From NCBI GenBank assembly GCA_903855995.1, contig CAIOAN010000008.1, positions 432,922 through 496,921 on the forward strand: a stretch of DNA of 64,000 nt, in the 5' to 3' direction. The stretch is from an uncultured Opitutia bacterium. GTDB lineage: Bacteria; Verrucomicrobiota; Verrucomicrobiia; Opitutales; UBA953. Position 1 is the stretch's first letter. Each line of letters begins with the position of its first letter. A model generated the notes under the pieces. It saw nothing but the letters and a program-made list of their open reading frames with translations, did no database searches and was not told where the DNA came from. Shown here in pieces: positions 20,276-29,012 of the stretch. The position numbers and the translations under genes are program-made.

Positions 20276-21289
20276 ATGCTCTCAACTTTTATTCGCCGTA
20301 ACAAGCCCCGGAGCGAAATGTCGTTCCTGGAACACCTAGACGACCTCCGCATCTCACTGATCCGCGTACTGGCCGTCTTCACGGTCGGCATGGTCGCCGC
20401 CCTGATCTTCTACCGCGAAGCTCCGGAGCTGCTCAACATGCCCCTGAATTGGGCCAAGCATCCCGAGACCTCCCCCATCAGTTTCATCCTGAGCAAACCC
20501 GATCCAGGCCTGGTCGCCATGGGTGAGCTCAAGGAATTCACTTTCATGGGCGTATGGAAGGTGCTGATGTACGCCGCCTTTGGCGTAGGTATCGGTCTGG
20601 CCTCCCCGATCTTCCTCTACGAGACCGCACGCTTCGTCGGCCCGGCCCTGACGGATCGCGAAAAGCGCGGCCTCATCCCCTTCTGCGTCGCCGCCCTCAT
20701 CCTCTTCCTGCTCGGGGCAACCCTGGCGTTCCTCTGGCTCACGCCGATGTCCATCCAGATCTGGCAGCACTTTGCCGAAGGCCTGAAAATGGAAGTCACC
20801 TGGCAGGCTTCTGATTACTACGGCTTCGTCGTGATGATGGCCCTCCTCACCGGCCTGACTTTCCAGTTCCCGCTCGCGCTCATCATCCTGATGTGGCTCG
20901 AACTCGTCCGCCCGAAGACCCTCCTGAAGTCTTGGCGCGGCATGCTCTTCGGTATCATGATCCTGGTCGCACTGATCACCCCGATTGCCGAACCCATCTC
21001 GCTCATCGTCATGACGGGCGTGCTCTTCGGCTTCTACCTAGTGGCCGTTGGCGTCGGCTCGGTGATTGTTCGCCGCAAGCGCATCGCCCGCGGCGACAAG
21101 CCGAACCCGGAAGACGACGATATCGATGATGACGATGAGGATGAAGATGATGACCGCGACGAAGGCTATCGCTCATCGCGCGATTCCGACCCGGTGAAAC
21201 CCATCACCCCGGCCTTGGGTGACTCCACCTCGGTCAAACCCAAGTCCGCCCCGCCTCCCTCGGAAGGCGACTTGAGCTCACTCGACTAA
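20276..21289 (+). CDS. tatC: Sec-independent protein translocase subunit TatC
   Basis: A 337-residue inner-membrane protein, the twin-arginine signal receptor of the Tat system. SFLEHLDDLR at about residues 16-25 is the TatC hallmark. Six hydrophobic helices are visible, with FYRE after the first and the PLALIILMWLELVRPK block in the second half. Two features are longer than usual: an extended first periplasmic loop and a hydrophilic C-terminal tail of about 70 residues with a long Asp/Glu run. It probably serves the Tat-type signals on the DUF1552 and DUF1501 proteins in this window. tatA and tatB are not nearby. It lies in a tight run with the helicase (8 bp) and the zinc-ribbon protein (5 bp). 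Confidence 0.93.
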   Translation: MLSTFIRRNKPRSEMSFLEHLDDLRISLIRVLAVFTVGMVAALIFYREAPELLNMPLNWAKHPETSPISFILSKPDPGLVAMGELKEFTFMGVWKVLMYAAFGVGIGLASPIFLYETARFVGPALTDREKRGLIPFCVAALILFLLGATLAFLWLTPMSIQIWQHFAEGLKMEVTWQASDYYGFVVMMALLTGLTFQFPLALIILMWLELVRPKTLLKSWRGMLFGIMILVALITPIAEPISLIVMTGVLFGFYLVAVGVGSVIVRRKRIARGDKPNPEDDDIDDDDEDEDDDRDEGYRSSRDSDPVKPITPALGDSTSVKPKSAPPPSEGDLSSLD

Positions 21290-21294
21290 TTCCC

Positions 21295-22149
21295 ATGAAA
21301 ATGCGTCTTCTTCTCGCCCTGCTCGGCATGACCTTCGCCGGCCTGCCGACCGCCACCGCCCAGACGACCACCGCATTGGGCACCAAGCCGGTCGAGACTG
21401 CGACGGCGGGTGCCGCCAAGCCAGCCGACGGCAAAGCCGCCATTGTTGAAGATGACTCCATCGTCATCACGCCCTTCCGCTCGCTGACACTGCCCGTCGC
21501 GAAGACCACGAAGACCTTCCAGCTGGCCAAGCTGAATAAGCCCCTCGCCACGGAAACCACCAAGGACCTGCAGCGACTGTTCTCCGCCTACGCGCTGCAG
21601 AGCATCGTGGACGGCTCACCGGCGGGCTTCAGCAAGGCCACCGGCTACATCACGACGGTTAACTATTCGATCCTCCAGGATCTCGGCGATAATCGCTTCA
21701 TGGCGAAAGCCGCATGGCCCGCCGCCGGGCCCAATGACGCCCTGGCTGCCGGCGTCGACGCCTGGGCGGTCCTGCTCCTTGACCACCCCGCCAAGGTCGG
21801 CGACACCGGCAAGATCACCGGCATGCACGTCGGTACGGCCGCCGTGCTCCTGACCGTAAAGTTCGCGCCGCTCGACGGCAAACGCCTGACGCTCCGCCGC
21901 GAAGCTTTTGTGGAATGCGCCACGCTCGAAGACAGCCCGGCCGGCCTCCAGAAATTCATCGATAGCATCAATCACGGCGCCGATGTCAGCGTGACCACCA
22001 ATGAACTCATCCCCTGCAAGAAATGCGGCGGGCTGGGCTTCATCCGCCAGACGGTGAAAGGCCAGCTGCTCGATAACCGCCTGCCCTGCACGGTCTGCGA
22101 CGGTGCGAAGACGGTCGTCCTCCCCACGGAGACGAAAATCATCCCCTGA
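21295..22149 (+). CDS. Secreted protein with C-terminal zinc-ribbon (unknown function)
   Basis: A 284-residue protein with a signal peptide over about 1-22 (MKMRLLLALLGMTFAGLPTA). I do not recognise the central region. The C-terminus has two CxxC pairs, C241/C244 (CKKCGGLGF) and C265/C268 (CTVCDG), spaced like a DnaJ-type zinc ribbon. Such a ribbon on an exported protein is uncommon, because metal-thiolate sites outside the cytoplasm are exposed to oxidation. It starts 5 bp after tatC, suggesting co-transcription and possibly a role in export or envelope quality control; this is only inferred from position. Confidence 0.6.
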   Translation: MKMRLLLALLGMTFAGLPTATAQTTTALGTKPVETATAGAAKPADGKAAIVEDDSIVITPFRSLTLPVAKTTKTFQLAKLNKPLATETTKDLQRLFSAYALQSIVDGSPAGFSKATGYITTVNYSILQDLGDNRFMAKAAWPAAGPNDALAAGVDAWAVLLLDHPAKVGDTGKITGMHVGTAAVLLTVKFAPLDGKRLTLRREAFVECATLEDSPAGLQKFIDSINHGADVSVTTNELIPCKKCGGLGFIRQTVKGQLLDNRLPCTVCDGAKTVVLPTETKIIP

Positions 22150-22219
22150 AGCCCTTTCCTGAGGGTTTACGGCGCCAACCTGCGCTTGCGCCGTCTCGGA
22201 ATCACTCGCACATTGCGGC

Positions 22220-23170
22220 GTGACCACCCCGCTGCACGCAGGTCTGGAAGACCACTTCAAGGCGCTCGAGAAATTCCTCGCCGCGCAGGAAGCCGTCTTT
22301 GAACCGGAGGTGCGACCGATGGTCCGCGAAGTCCTAGCCCACCCTGGTAAACGCCTTCGCCCCCTGCTGGCTTTTGGTTCTGGTGCCGGCGGACCGCCCA
22401 CGGAAGCCCTCGTCCGCGGCGCCGGGGTCATCGAGCTGGTCCACCTCGCGACTTTGGTGCACGACGACGTCCTGGACGGCGCCGACACCCGCCACGGCAG
22501 CGATACCCCCAATCGCACGCATGGTGCCCATGCGGCAGTCCTTTTCGGCGACGCCCTGTTCGCCCACGCGCTCGTGCTCGCCGCCGAACATCGCACGCCC
22601 GAACTGTGCCGCATCGTCGCCCGCGCCTCGCGTGAAGTCTGCTCGGGCGAAGTCTGCCAGACTTTCTCCCGCGGCCAGGACGACCTTTCACTGGAAGATT
22701 ATTATCGCCAGATTCGCCTGAAAACGGCCGAACTTTTCGAAGGCGCCTGCCACGCCGGCGCCTTGCTCGCGGAGCACCCACCCGCGCACATCCAGGCCTG
22801 CTCCCTCTTCGGCCGGCACCTCGGTATCGCCTACCAGATCTACGACGACCTGGTCGACCTGCTGCTCGAAGACGCCAAGGCAGGCAAGACCCTCGGCACC
22901 GATGCCGCCAGCGGCAAACTCACGCTGCCGATGCTCCTCGAACGCTATCGCTCCGGCCCCGCCGTGCTGGCGAAACTCCGTCAAGGCGGCGACGCCCGCA
23001 CACTGATTTCCGCCGAATCCTGGCGCGAATGCTTCCGCCGGCTCGATGCCGAAATCGCCGCGGCCGAACAGGCCCTCGCGCCGATCGAAGGCACGCCTTC
23101 GCCCTTCTTCCTACTGCGTCTCACAGCCTTCCTCCGCGAAGCCGCCGCGCGCCTGGCACCGAAGGTATGA
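22220..23170 (+). CDS. Polyprenyl diphosphate synthase (long-chain prenyltransferase)
   Basis: A 316-residue trans-isoprenyl diphosphate synthase starting at GTG 22220. The first Asp-rich motif DDVLD lies near residues 81-85 (LVHDDVLDGADTRHG), followed by the second motif DDLVD near 209 (QIYDDLVDLL). GKRLRP supplies the isopentenyl-diphosphate-binding region. The length and HDDVLD context fit octaprenyl/heptaprenyl-type synthases that make the quinone side chain, though chain length cannot be read with certainty. The stop overlaps the ATG of a 34-codon gene (ATGA at 23167-23170), indicating translational coupling. Confidence 0.88.
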   Translation: MTTPLHAGLEDHFKALEKFLAAQEAVFEPEVRPMVREVLAHPGKRLRPLLAFGSGAGGPPTEALVRGAGVIELVHLATLVHDDVLDGADTRHGSDTPNRTHGAHAAVLFGDALFAHALVLAAEHRTPELCRIVARASREVCSGEVCQTFSRGQDDLSLEDYYRQIRLKTAELFEGACHAGALLAEHPPAHIQACSLFGRHLGIAYQIYDDLVDLLLEDAKAGKTLGTDAASGKLTLPMLLERYRSGPAVLAKLRQGGDARTLISAESWRECFRRLDAEIAAAEQALAPIEGTPSPFFLLRLTAFLREAAARLAPKV

Positions 23171-23271
23171 AGCTACTCCAGACGACCCGCACGGAAAGGC
23201 TGGCGCTCTCCCTGGTGCTCAGCGTGACCGGTGGCGCCGCGGGACTGCTACTGCTCTGGCGCTCCCTCTGA
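23167..23271 (+). CDS. 34-residue single-span membrane peptide coupled to the prenyl synthase
   Basis: A short reading frame whose ATG overlaps the prenyl-synthase stop (ATGA). It encodes a polar N-terminus MKLLQTTRTER followed by one hydrophobic segment rich in Leu, Val and Gly and a WRSL end. Its TGA is immediately next to the convergent DUF192 stop at 23272. The coupling, the clear hydrophobic span and exact packing between neighbours support a real small membrane protein, but there is no family match I know. It might anchor or regulate the prenyl synthase. Confidence 0.5.
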   Translation: MKLLQTTRTERLALSLVLSVTGGAAGLLLLWRSL

Positions 23272-23775
23272 TCAGGGAAGATAGCGGCGGGCCTCAAAAC
23301 CGCGGGCCGTCAGGGCGTGCCGCATATCCTCGAGTTCGACCTTATCGCCGACCTTCACGCCGAAGTGAGCAAACCATCCCGCACTCATCTCAACCGTGAA
23401 GCGCACTCGGTCGGAGCTCGAGACCGTCGTGTCGGTGTCGCCGGCAAGCATGGTCTTAATCTCCAAGATGACGCCGGTCTTGTCCACGAACGCGATGTCT
23501 AGGTCCAACGGGGTATCCTTCATCCAGAAACGCATCTGGGTGTCGTTATCATACATGAACGCCATGCCTTCGGCCTCCGGTAATTTCTGAGTCCCCATGA
23601 GGCCGCGGGCCTTCTCGAGATCGGTGGCGGCGATACGCAGGTGCGTCAGGACCACGCCCATGCGCACAGGCAGGCGGGATTCGACCCCAAGCTCCGCAGA
23701 TGGAACGGTTTCGGATTTGCGGCCATCGCAGGCGACCAAGGTAAGGGCGAGGAGCAGGAACAGCGACCGGGACAT
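23272..23775 (-). CDS. DUF192 lipoprotein
   Basis: A 167-residue protein with a lipoprotein signal (hydrophobic run ending LTLVAC, lipidated Cys at about 16). The DUF192 fold follows: ARGLMGTQKLPEAEGMAFMYD, then the conserved MRFWMKDTPLDLDIAFVD strand and ILEIKTM. DUF192 proteins are small periplasmic or extracytoplasmic proteins of undefined function, sometimes near carbohydrate-active genes. It is convergent with and abuts the 34-residue membrane peptide gene, and is divergent from the methyltransferase over about 50 bp. Confidence 0.87.
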   Translation of the reverse strand: MSRSLFLLLALTLVACDGRKSETVPSAELGVESRLPVRMGVVLTHLRIAATDLEKARGLMGTQKLPEAEGMAFMYDNDTQMRFWMKDTPLDLDIAFVDKTGVILEIKTMLAGDTDTTVSSSDRVRFTVEMSAGWFAHFGVKVGDKVELEDMRHALTARGFEARRYLP

Positions 23776-23828
23776 GCCTCATGCTTCCCTGTGATTGCCA
23801 CGGAGGCAAGATTCGCTTGCGTCCAAGC

Positions 23829-24542
23829 ATGGAACGCGACCCGCAGGCCCACTGGCTTGAGACCGAGACGGCCCTGCATTACGCCCGGGCCGCCGTCCGC
23901 GTCGGGCTCTGGGCCTCGGAGCGCAAGATGGTAGAGACTTATTTCCAGCCGTCCGACCGCCTGCTGGAACTCGGATGCGGGGGCGGCCGGGTCGCCCTTG
24001 GCTTGTTACAACTAGGCTACCGCGACCTGCGCGTCACGGATTTCTCCCCGATTATGGTGAGCCTCGCTCGTGCGGTGCTCGCCGATCACGACGAGAGCTG
24101 GGAGCACCTCGTCGAGCAACAGGACGCCACGGCCTTGACCCTTCCGTTAGGTTATTTTGACGGCGCGATCTTCGCCTTCAACGGCTTAATGTGCCTCCCC
24201 AGCCAAGCCCATCGACTGGCGGCACTCCGTTCAATCCATCGTGTCCTCAAGCCGGGCGGCATTCTTATTTTCACGGCCACCGACCGAGAAAAAGGCGCCA
24301 ACGCCGCGTACTGGGCCCACGAGAAATCCGAAGCAGACGAGACTCCGGGCGATCGCTGGCACGAGAGCGACACCTCGCCGGTCTTCATCCATAGCAGCAC
24401 CGAGGGAGAAACCCGCGCCGAACTCGCCGCCACGGGCTTCACGGTACTCACTTGCCCCCTAAGCACGGAAATCGCCCAGGACGGGCCCGCCGTGCGGGAA
24501 TTCGCCGGCGAGACCCGTTTCTACGTCGTCAGAAAGTCTTGA
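23829..24542 (+). CDS. Class I SAM-dependent methyltransferase
   Basis: I choose the ATG at 23829 (MERDPQAHWLE, 237 residues); an in-frame start at 23781 adds 16 residues lying in the divergent promoter region. The SAM-binding motif LLELGCGGGRVALGLL is near residue 39, with the acidic end of strand 2 in VTDFSPIMVSLAR and motif IV in LGYFDGAIFAFNGLM. VLKPGGILIFTA is the post-motif strand typical of small-molecule methyltransferases (UbiE/Methyltransf_25 type). The substrate is unknown. It is followed after 35 bp by the beta-helix gene. Confidence 0.82.
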   Translation: MERDPQAHWLETETALHYARAAVRVGLWASERKMVETYFQPSDRLLELGCGGGRVALGLLQLGYRDLRVTDFSPIMVSLARAVLADHDESWEHLVEQQDATALTLPLGYFDGAIFAFNGLMCLPSQAHRLAALRSIHRVLKPGGILIFTATDREKGANAAYWAHEKSEADETPGDRWHESDTSPVFIHSSTEGETRAELAATGFTVLTCPLSTEIAQDGPAVREFAGETRFYVVRKS

Positions 24543-24577
24543 AGGAACAGGCGGGCGGGCGTCTTGTCGGACTTCTC

Positions 24578-27328
24578 ATGGTCGCTCTCCGTCCGATCCT
24601 CGCCTCGCTATTATTCGCAGCCTCCGCACCCGCGCTCGAACTACACGTCGCCCCCGACGGTAACGACAACTGGACCGGCCGCTCGGCCATCGCCAACTCC
24701 GACCATACGGACGGGCCCCTCGCCTCCCTTAACGGTGCCCGCCTCGCCGTCCGCAAACTCCCCCGGCCCCTCACGGAAGCCGTCCACGTCATTTTCGCGG
24801 CGGGCACCTACCGGATCACCGAAGCGGTGGCCTTCGAGACGATCGATTCTGGCGAGGCAGGCAAACCCATCACTTATGAGGCGGCCCCGCAGGCCGAGGT
24901 GCGCATCTCAGGCGCGGCCCCGCTCCCGAGCTTTATTCCTGATAAGTATGGCAAGTGGACCCTGCAGACCCCGCAGGGTACCGAGACTTTTGAGCAGCTC
25001 TGGGTCGGCGATCGCCGCGCCATCCGCGCCCGCTCAAAAAATCCTGGCACGCACTTCGTCCGCAGCCTTGATGATGAAAAACCGGTAGCAGGAGGGGCGG
25101 GTGCGGGTGCCGGCGGCTACTTTGAACAGACCATCAAAGTCGACCCGAAGGAGATCACGCCGTTCACTGAAGTCCGTGAAAGCGAGGCCCAGGACGCCGT
25201 CGTCACGTTCTACCACAAGTGGGACAGTACCCGCAGTCGCGTCGAGTCCGCTAACTCCACCGACGGGACGTTGAAGGTCCGCGGGCCTAAACAGAAGGCT
25301 AACACGGCCTTCGACCACCTCACGGGCATGGTCGTCGAGAATATGCTCTCGCTCCTCGATGAGCCCGGCGAATGGTTTCTCAGCCGCCAAGGACTTCTCA
25401 CCTACCTGCCGCGTAAAGGCGAGACGCCGATCAAATCCCGCGGTTTCTATCCCCTCGCCGAGAAACTCCTGACGTTCACCGGCCGGGCCGATGCCCCTCT
25501 CGCACACGTCGCCTTCCACGGCCTGAAATTCAGCCACGCGAAGGGCGTCCCCTCTATCGCCACCGCCGTCCCCAACCAAGCCGCGGTCCGCACCGTCGAT
25601 GGCGTCATCACCCTGGAACACGCCCGGGAAGTCGCGTTCATCGACTGCGAGCTCTCTCACTTCGGCAGCTACGGCTTCTCACTCCGCCAGGGTTGCCGCG
25701 AGATCACCGTCGAACACTGCCTGATCACCGACATGGGCGCAGGCGGCATCAAGGTCGGCACGCTGGCCGACGAACCCCTGCCGGTGAATCACGTCAGCCA
25801 TAATAAGATTCACAACAATATCATCCGCGACGGTGGCATCATCTTCCCGTGCGCGGTCGGCCTCTGGATCGGCTCCTCGTCCGACAACACCGTCACGCAC
25901 AACGAAATCTCCGATCTCTACTATTCGGCGGTCTCCGTCGGCTGGCGCTGGGGCTACGCCCCCAGCAATGCCAAGCGCAATGTGATCGAATGGAACCACC
26001 TCCACCACCTCGGCAAGGGGCTGTTGAGTGACATGGGCGGCGTCTACACCCTCGGGCCCTCGGAAGGCACGTCGGTCAGCCATAATCTCATCCACGACGT
26101 CATGTGCCTGCAATACGGCGGGTGGGGCCTCTATACAGACGAAGGCAGCACGGGCATCACCATGGAAGGCAACGTAACCTACAACACGACCGACGGCGGA
26201 TTCCACCAGCACTACGGCAAGGACAACATCATCCGGAACAACGTCTTCGCCTTCTCCGAGGAGAATCAGGTGAAACGCTCGCGCGCCGAAGAGCATCTCT
26301 CGTTCACCTTCGAGAAGAACATTCTCGTCTTCGATCGCGGCGAACTGCTCGGTGGCAACTGGTCCGGCACGGCAGCGAACTTCCTGACTAGAAATAATCT
26401 CTATTGGGATTACTCTGCCCGCCCGGTGACGTTCACGACCAAAAAGCTTCCCCTGAAGGAATGGCAGAAGAGCGGACAGGACCTCGGGTCGACAGTCGCC
26501 GACCCGCTCTTTGTCAACCCGGCGCAACACGACTTCCGACTGAAACCCGACTCGCCCGCCCTTGCTCTCGGCATCCAGTCCATCGACGTCTCCGCCATGG
26601 GCGTCATCGGCGACGCCTGGAGCCAATGGGCGAATACGTTTGAGCGCGGACCGGAAATCGCCCGCCCGGCGCGACCGACGGCCCCGCCCTACGACATCCA
26701 TCAGGGCTTTGAAGGTCAGATCACCGACCTACGGAATCCCCTACCGCATGCCCACTTTAGCCTGAGCGCCCTCAGCCTCAGCCAGCCAGGCAAGCCTGCC
26801 GTCAAAGGACTGGGCGACGCCCTACGCATCACTACGTCCAAAAAATCCAAAGGTAATTCCAGCCTGCTGTTCCAAGACGCCCCCGGCCTGCCTGCCAGCT
26901 ACTACCCGATGCTGACGTTCATGCCCAACCATAAGGCCGGCACCACCACCATCAGTTTCGACCTCTACATGGAACCGAGGGCGATCTTCACCCATGAATG
27001 GCGTAACAAGGCCAACCCCTATCGCACTGGCCCGGCGTTCCAGTTCAAAGACGGCCGCATCACCGGCCCGAAGGGCCTCGACCTCGCCGCCCCGCTGCAG
27101 AAATGGGTGCACTTCGAAATCGTTGCCCTGATCGGCGAAAGCACGAAGGGCCTATGGACGCTCCGTGTCACCCCCGAAGGCGAAGCGACCAAGACCATCT
27201 CCGACCTTCCCTTCCGACACGCCGATATGCAGACGCTCGACTGGGTGGGCTTCGCGAGCAACGCGAACGAGCAGACCGAGTTCTACCTCGACGAAGTCTC
27301 CATCACGACCGACGACCCGAACCGCTAA
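24578..27328 (+). CDS. Secreted right-handed parallel beta-helix protein (polysaccharide lyase/hydrolase-like)
   Basis: 916 residues from the ATG at 24578, giving a clean signal peptide (MVALRPILASLLFAASAPA). The mature start LHVAPDGNDNWTG is the usual opening of right-handed beta-helix enzymes in PVC bacteria. Repeated asparagine and glycine-rich turns from about 330 to 640 (NKIHNNIIRDGG, NTVTHNEISDLYYSAVSVGW, NVIEWNHLHHLGKG) form the helix. The C-terminal 200 residues look like a beta-sandwich carbohydrate-binding domain. Likely a polysaccharide-active enzyme or binding protein outside the cell; substrate unknown. It ends directly against the convergent esterase stop at 27329. Confidence 0.82.
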   Translation: MVALRPILASLLFAASAPALELHVAPDGNDNWTGRSAIANSDHTDGPLASLNGARLAVRKLPRPLTEAVHVIFAAGTYRITEAVAFETIDSGEAGKPITYEAAPQAEVRISGAAPLPSFIPDKYGKWTLQTPQGTETFEQLWVGDRRAIRARSKNPGTHFVRSLDDEKPVAGGAGAGAGGYFEQTIKVDPKEITPFTEVRESEAQDAVVTFYHKWDSTRSRVESANSTDGTLKVRGPKQKANTAFDHLTGMVVENMLSLLDEPGEWFLSRQGLLTYLPRKGETPIKSRGFYPLAEKLLTFTGRADAPLAHVAFHGLKFSHAKGVPSIATAVPNQAAVRTVDGVITLEHAREVAFIDCELSHFGSYGFSLRQGCREITVEHCLITDMGAGGIKVGTLADEPLPVNHVSHNKIHNNIIRDGGIIFPCAVGLWIGSSSDNTVTHNEISDLYYSAVSVGWRWGYAPSNAKRNVIEWNHLHHLGKGLLSDMGGVYTLGPSEGTSVSHNLIHDVMCLQYGGWGLYTDEGSTGITMEGNVTYNTTDGGFHQHYGKDNIIRNNVFAFSEENQVKRSRAEEHLSFTFEKNILVFDRGELLGGNWSGTAANFLTRNNLYWDYSARPVTFTTKKLPLKEWQKSGQDLGSTVADPLFVNPAQHDFRLKPDSPALALGIQSIDVSAMGVIGDAWSQWANTFERGPEIARPARPTAPPYDIHQGFEGQITDLRNPLPHAHFSLSALSLSQPGKPAVKGLGDALRITTSKKSKGNSSLLFQDAPGLPASYYPMLTFMPNHKAGTTTISFDLYMEPRAIFTHEWRNKANPYRTGPAFQFKDGRITGPKGLDLAAPLQKWVHFEIVALIGESTKGLWTLRVTPEGEATKTISDLPFRHADMQTLDWVGFASNANEQTEFYLDEVSITTDDPNR

Positions 27329-28165
27329 TCACTTGGCGGACTTGGGATTCTCTTTGAAGAATCGGGCGATAAGCTCCGAGGAGCCTTTCGCATATTCGTG
27401 CCCGCCCCCATGGATTGCGGTCACGAGGGGAGCACCTTTAGTCGAGGCATAGAGGGTTGCCACAAGGACACCTTCCTTGGCCCAAGGCTTTCCTTCCTCC
27501 GCACAGGCGTTGAACCGCCGGACGGCCGCAAACGTCATCTCCTGCCAGCCGTATTTCACGATGGGATCCTTCTGCCCAGCGACATGGATGACCGGCATCG
27601 GCGCAAGATCCTTCGCCTTGACGGTGAGCGAACCAGCGACAGACCCAACCGCGGCCAAAACCTCCGGACGAGCCTGCCAGAGCACATAACTGAAAGCGGC
27701 ACCGTTGGAATGGCCCATGGAGTAAATCCGCCGCTCATCGACGGGCTGGGTCTTCTTCAAATCAGCGAGCATCGCATCGAAAAAATGAAGGTCGCGATCG
27801 GCCTCGGCGCCGACGGCACCTTGCCAGCCGGGCAGCCTCCCTTCCTTATCGACCAACGCTGAAACCGTCGGCAGACCCTGCGGGAAGACGAGGATCGAGG
27901 TCGTATCGGCCTTTTCATAGCCCCACCTGCCGGCGGCCTGCGCAGCACGGCCCCCGTGCCCATGCCAGCAGAAGACGACCGCGACCTGGCCCGCGACACC
28001 GACCGGGATACGCACGAGAGCGGTTCGCTTCACGCCGTCGACGGTCCACTCGCGCTCCAAAAAGCCCTCCGGGGCCTTGGCCGAGAACAGGTCACGGAAT
28101 TTATCCTGCGCCGGCAAGGCGATGGCGTAAAAGAGGAAGAACGCGACGATGACCAGTTGGGGCAT
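27329..28165 (-). CDS. Secreted PHB-depolymerase/feruloyl-esterase-like alpha/beta hydrolase (CE1-like)
   Basis: A 278-residue hydrolase with a signal peptide over about 1-19. The catalytic triad is readable: Ser153 in GHSNGA, Asp200 in GQKDPIV and His256 in IHGGGHEY. VVFCWHGHGG near 64 gives the oxyanion-hole region. This matches the LpqC/PHB-depolymerase and feruloyl-esterase family, which cleave ester side groups from plant polysaccharides or polyesters. It is convergent with the beta-helix gene. A strong hairpin ends only about 6 bp before its ATG, so its transcript either starts within the hairpin region or reads through it. Confidence 0.82.
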   Translation of the reverse strand: MPQLVIVAFFLFYAIALPAQDKFRDLFSAKAPEGFLEREWTVDGVKRTALVRIPVGVAGQVAVVFCWHGHGGRAAQAAGRWGYEKADTTSILVFPQGLPTVSALVDKEGRLPGWQGAVGAEADRDLHFFDAMLADLKKTQPVDERRIYSMGHSNGAAFSYVLWQARPEVLAAVGSVAGSLTVKAKDLAPMPVIHVAGQKDPIVKYGWQEMTFAAVRRFNACAEEGKPWAKEGVLVATLYASTKGAPLVTAIHGGGHEYAKGSSELIARFFKENPKSAK

Positions 28166-28171
28166 AAACGA

Positions 28172-28206
28172 GAGGGGCTTCCCGATGTAACACCGGGAAG
28201 CCCCTC
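28172..28206 (-). terminator. Strong hairpin between the BI-1 gene and the esterase start
   Basis: A perfect 13-bp stem (GAGGGGCTTCCCG at 28172-28184 with CGGGAAGCCCCTC at 28194-28206) and a 9-nt loop. On the minus strand it follows the BI-1 stop by 20 bp and runs into CTCGTTTATG, where the T-run is short and the ATG belongs to the esterase. It may terminate the BI-1 transcript, and it may also act as a 5'-leader structure for the esterase. Confidence 0.65.
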
Positions 28207-28226
28207 GAGGTTGCCAAGGATTCGAC

Positions 28227-28964
28227 TTAGTCGCGACGGCCGCCCGCGAAGAAGCGGATGACGTAGAAGAGCAGCGTGACGAAGGACGAGAACAGGATGA
28301 AGGCCGCGGCGACGTGCTGGTCGGTCTCGAGGGTGTTCTTGATCTCGTTGGTCTGGTAGAGGATCACCGTGGCCATCAGGATAATCATCGCGATGGAGAA
28401 CCAGGCACCGAGACTCAGGCCAGCGATGGCCGCGACGAGCACGATGGCGAGGGCGGCGAAGCTACCGAGGATGATGGCCACCTTGAGGAAGGAGAAATCG
28501 AGGTTCGTCATGAACACCAGAGCGGTCAGGCCCGCGATCATACCGCCAGTGACGATGCCGGCCGGGACCAGGACGGTGCTGGCGTTACCCTTGGTGGAAA
28601 GGATGACGTAACCGATGAGGGGGATGAAGATCAGGGCTTCGAGGACCACGTAGAGGCCGAGACCAGCATACTGGGAAGAGCGGGAAGCGCGGTTGAAGGC
28701 CAGCGACTGGGCGACGGTGGTGGCACCCCAGAAGGCCAGCATGACGAGCAGGATGCTCCAGCCGCCGAGCGAACGCATCATGGAGAAGAGTCCGGAGAAC
28801 AGGGCGAAGGCGATGCCCTCCTGACGGTCGAAACCGAGGAAGAAGATCGCCAGCAAGGCCGCGAAGGCGGCGAAGCCGATGGCCACGAGGCCGTAGGTAC
28901 GACGGAAGAAGGCGGCGCGTTCTGAAGCGGGAGCCTGAGCGACGATGAAGGGATTGGATTCCAT
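28227..28964 (-). CDS. Bax inhibitor-1/YccA family membrane protein
   Basis: A 245-residue integral membrane protein with seven hydrophobic helices after a short N-terminus (MESNPFIVAQAPASERAAFF). Family features include FFRRTYGLVAIGFAAFA at the first helix, the GLGLYVVLEALIFIPLI region, and an acidic/Asn-containing late segment (LYQTNEIKNTL) before the last helix. Bacterial BI-1 proteins are thought to be pH-sensitive calcium leak channels or modulators of membrane proteases such as FtsH. It lies 48 bp downstream of the pseudopilin-like gene on the same strand. Confidence 0.88.
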   Translation of the reverse strand: MESNPFIVAQAPASERAAFFRRTYGLVAIGFAAFAALLAIFFLGFDRQEGIAFALFSGLFSMMRSLGGWSILLVMLAFWGATTVAQSLAFNRASRSSQYAGLGLYVVLEALIFIPLIGYVILSTKGNASTVLVPAGIVTGGMIAGLTALVFMTNLDFSFLKVAIILGSFAALAIVLVAAIAGLSLGAWFSIAMIILMATVILYQTNEIKNTLETDQHVAAAFILFSSFVTLLFYVIRFFAGGRRD

Positions 28965-29012
28965 GCCTTCAATCTTGACCCTTTTGCCCGCCAGTCAAGT
29001 TCTCCCCCCTCT

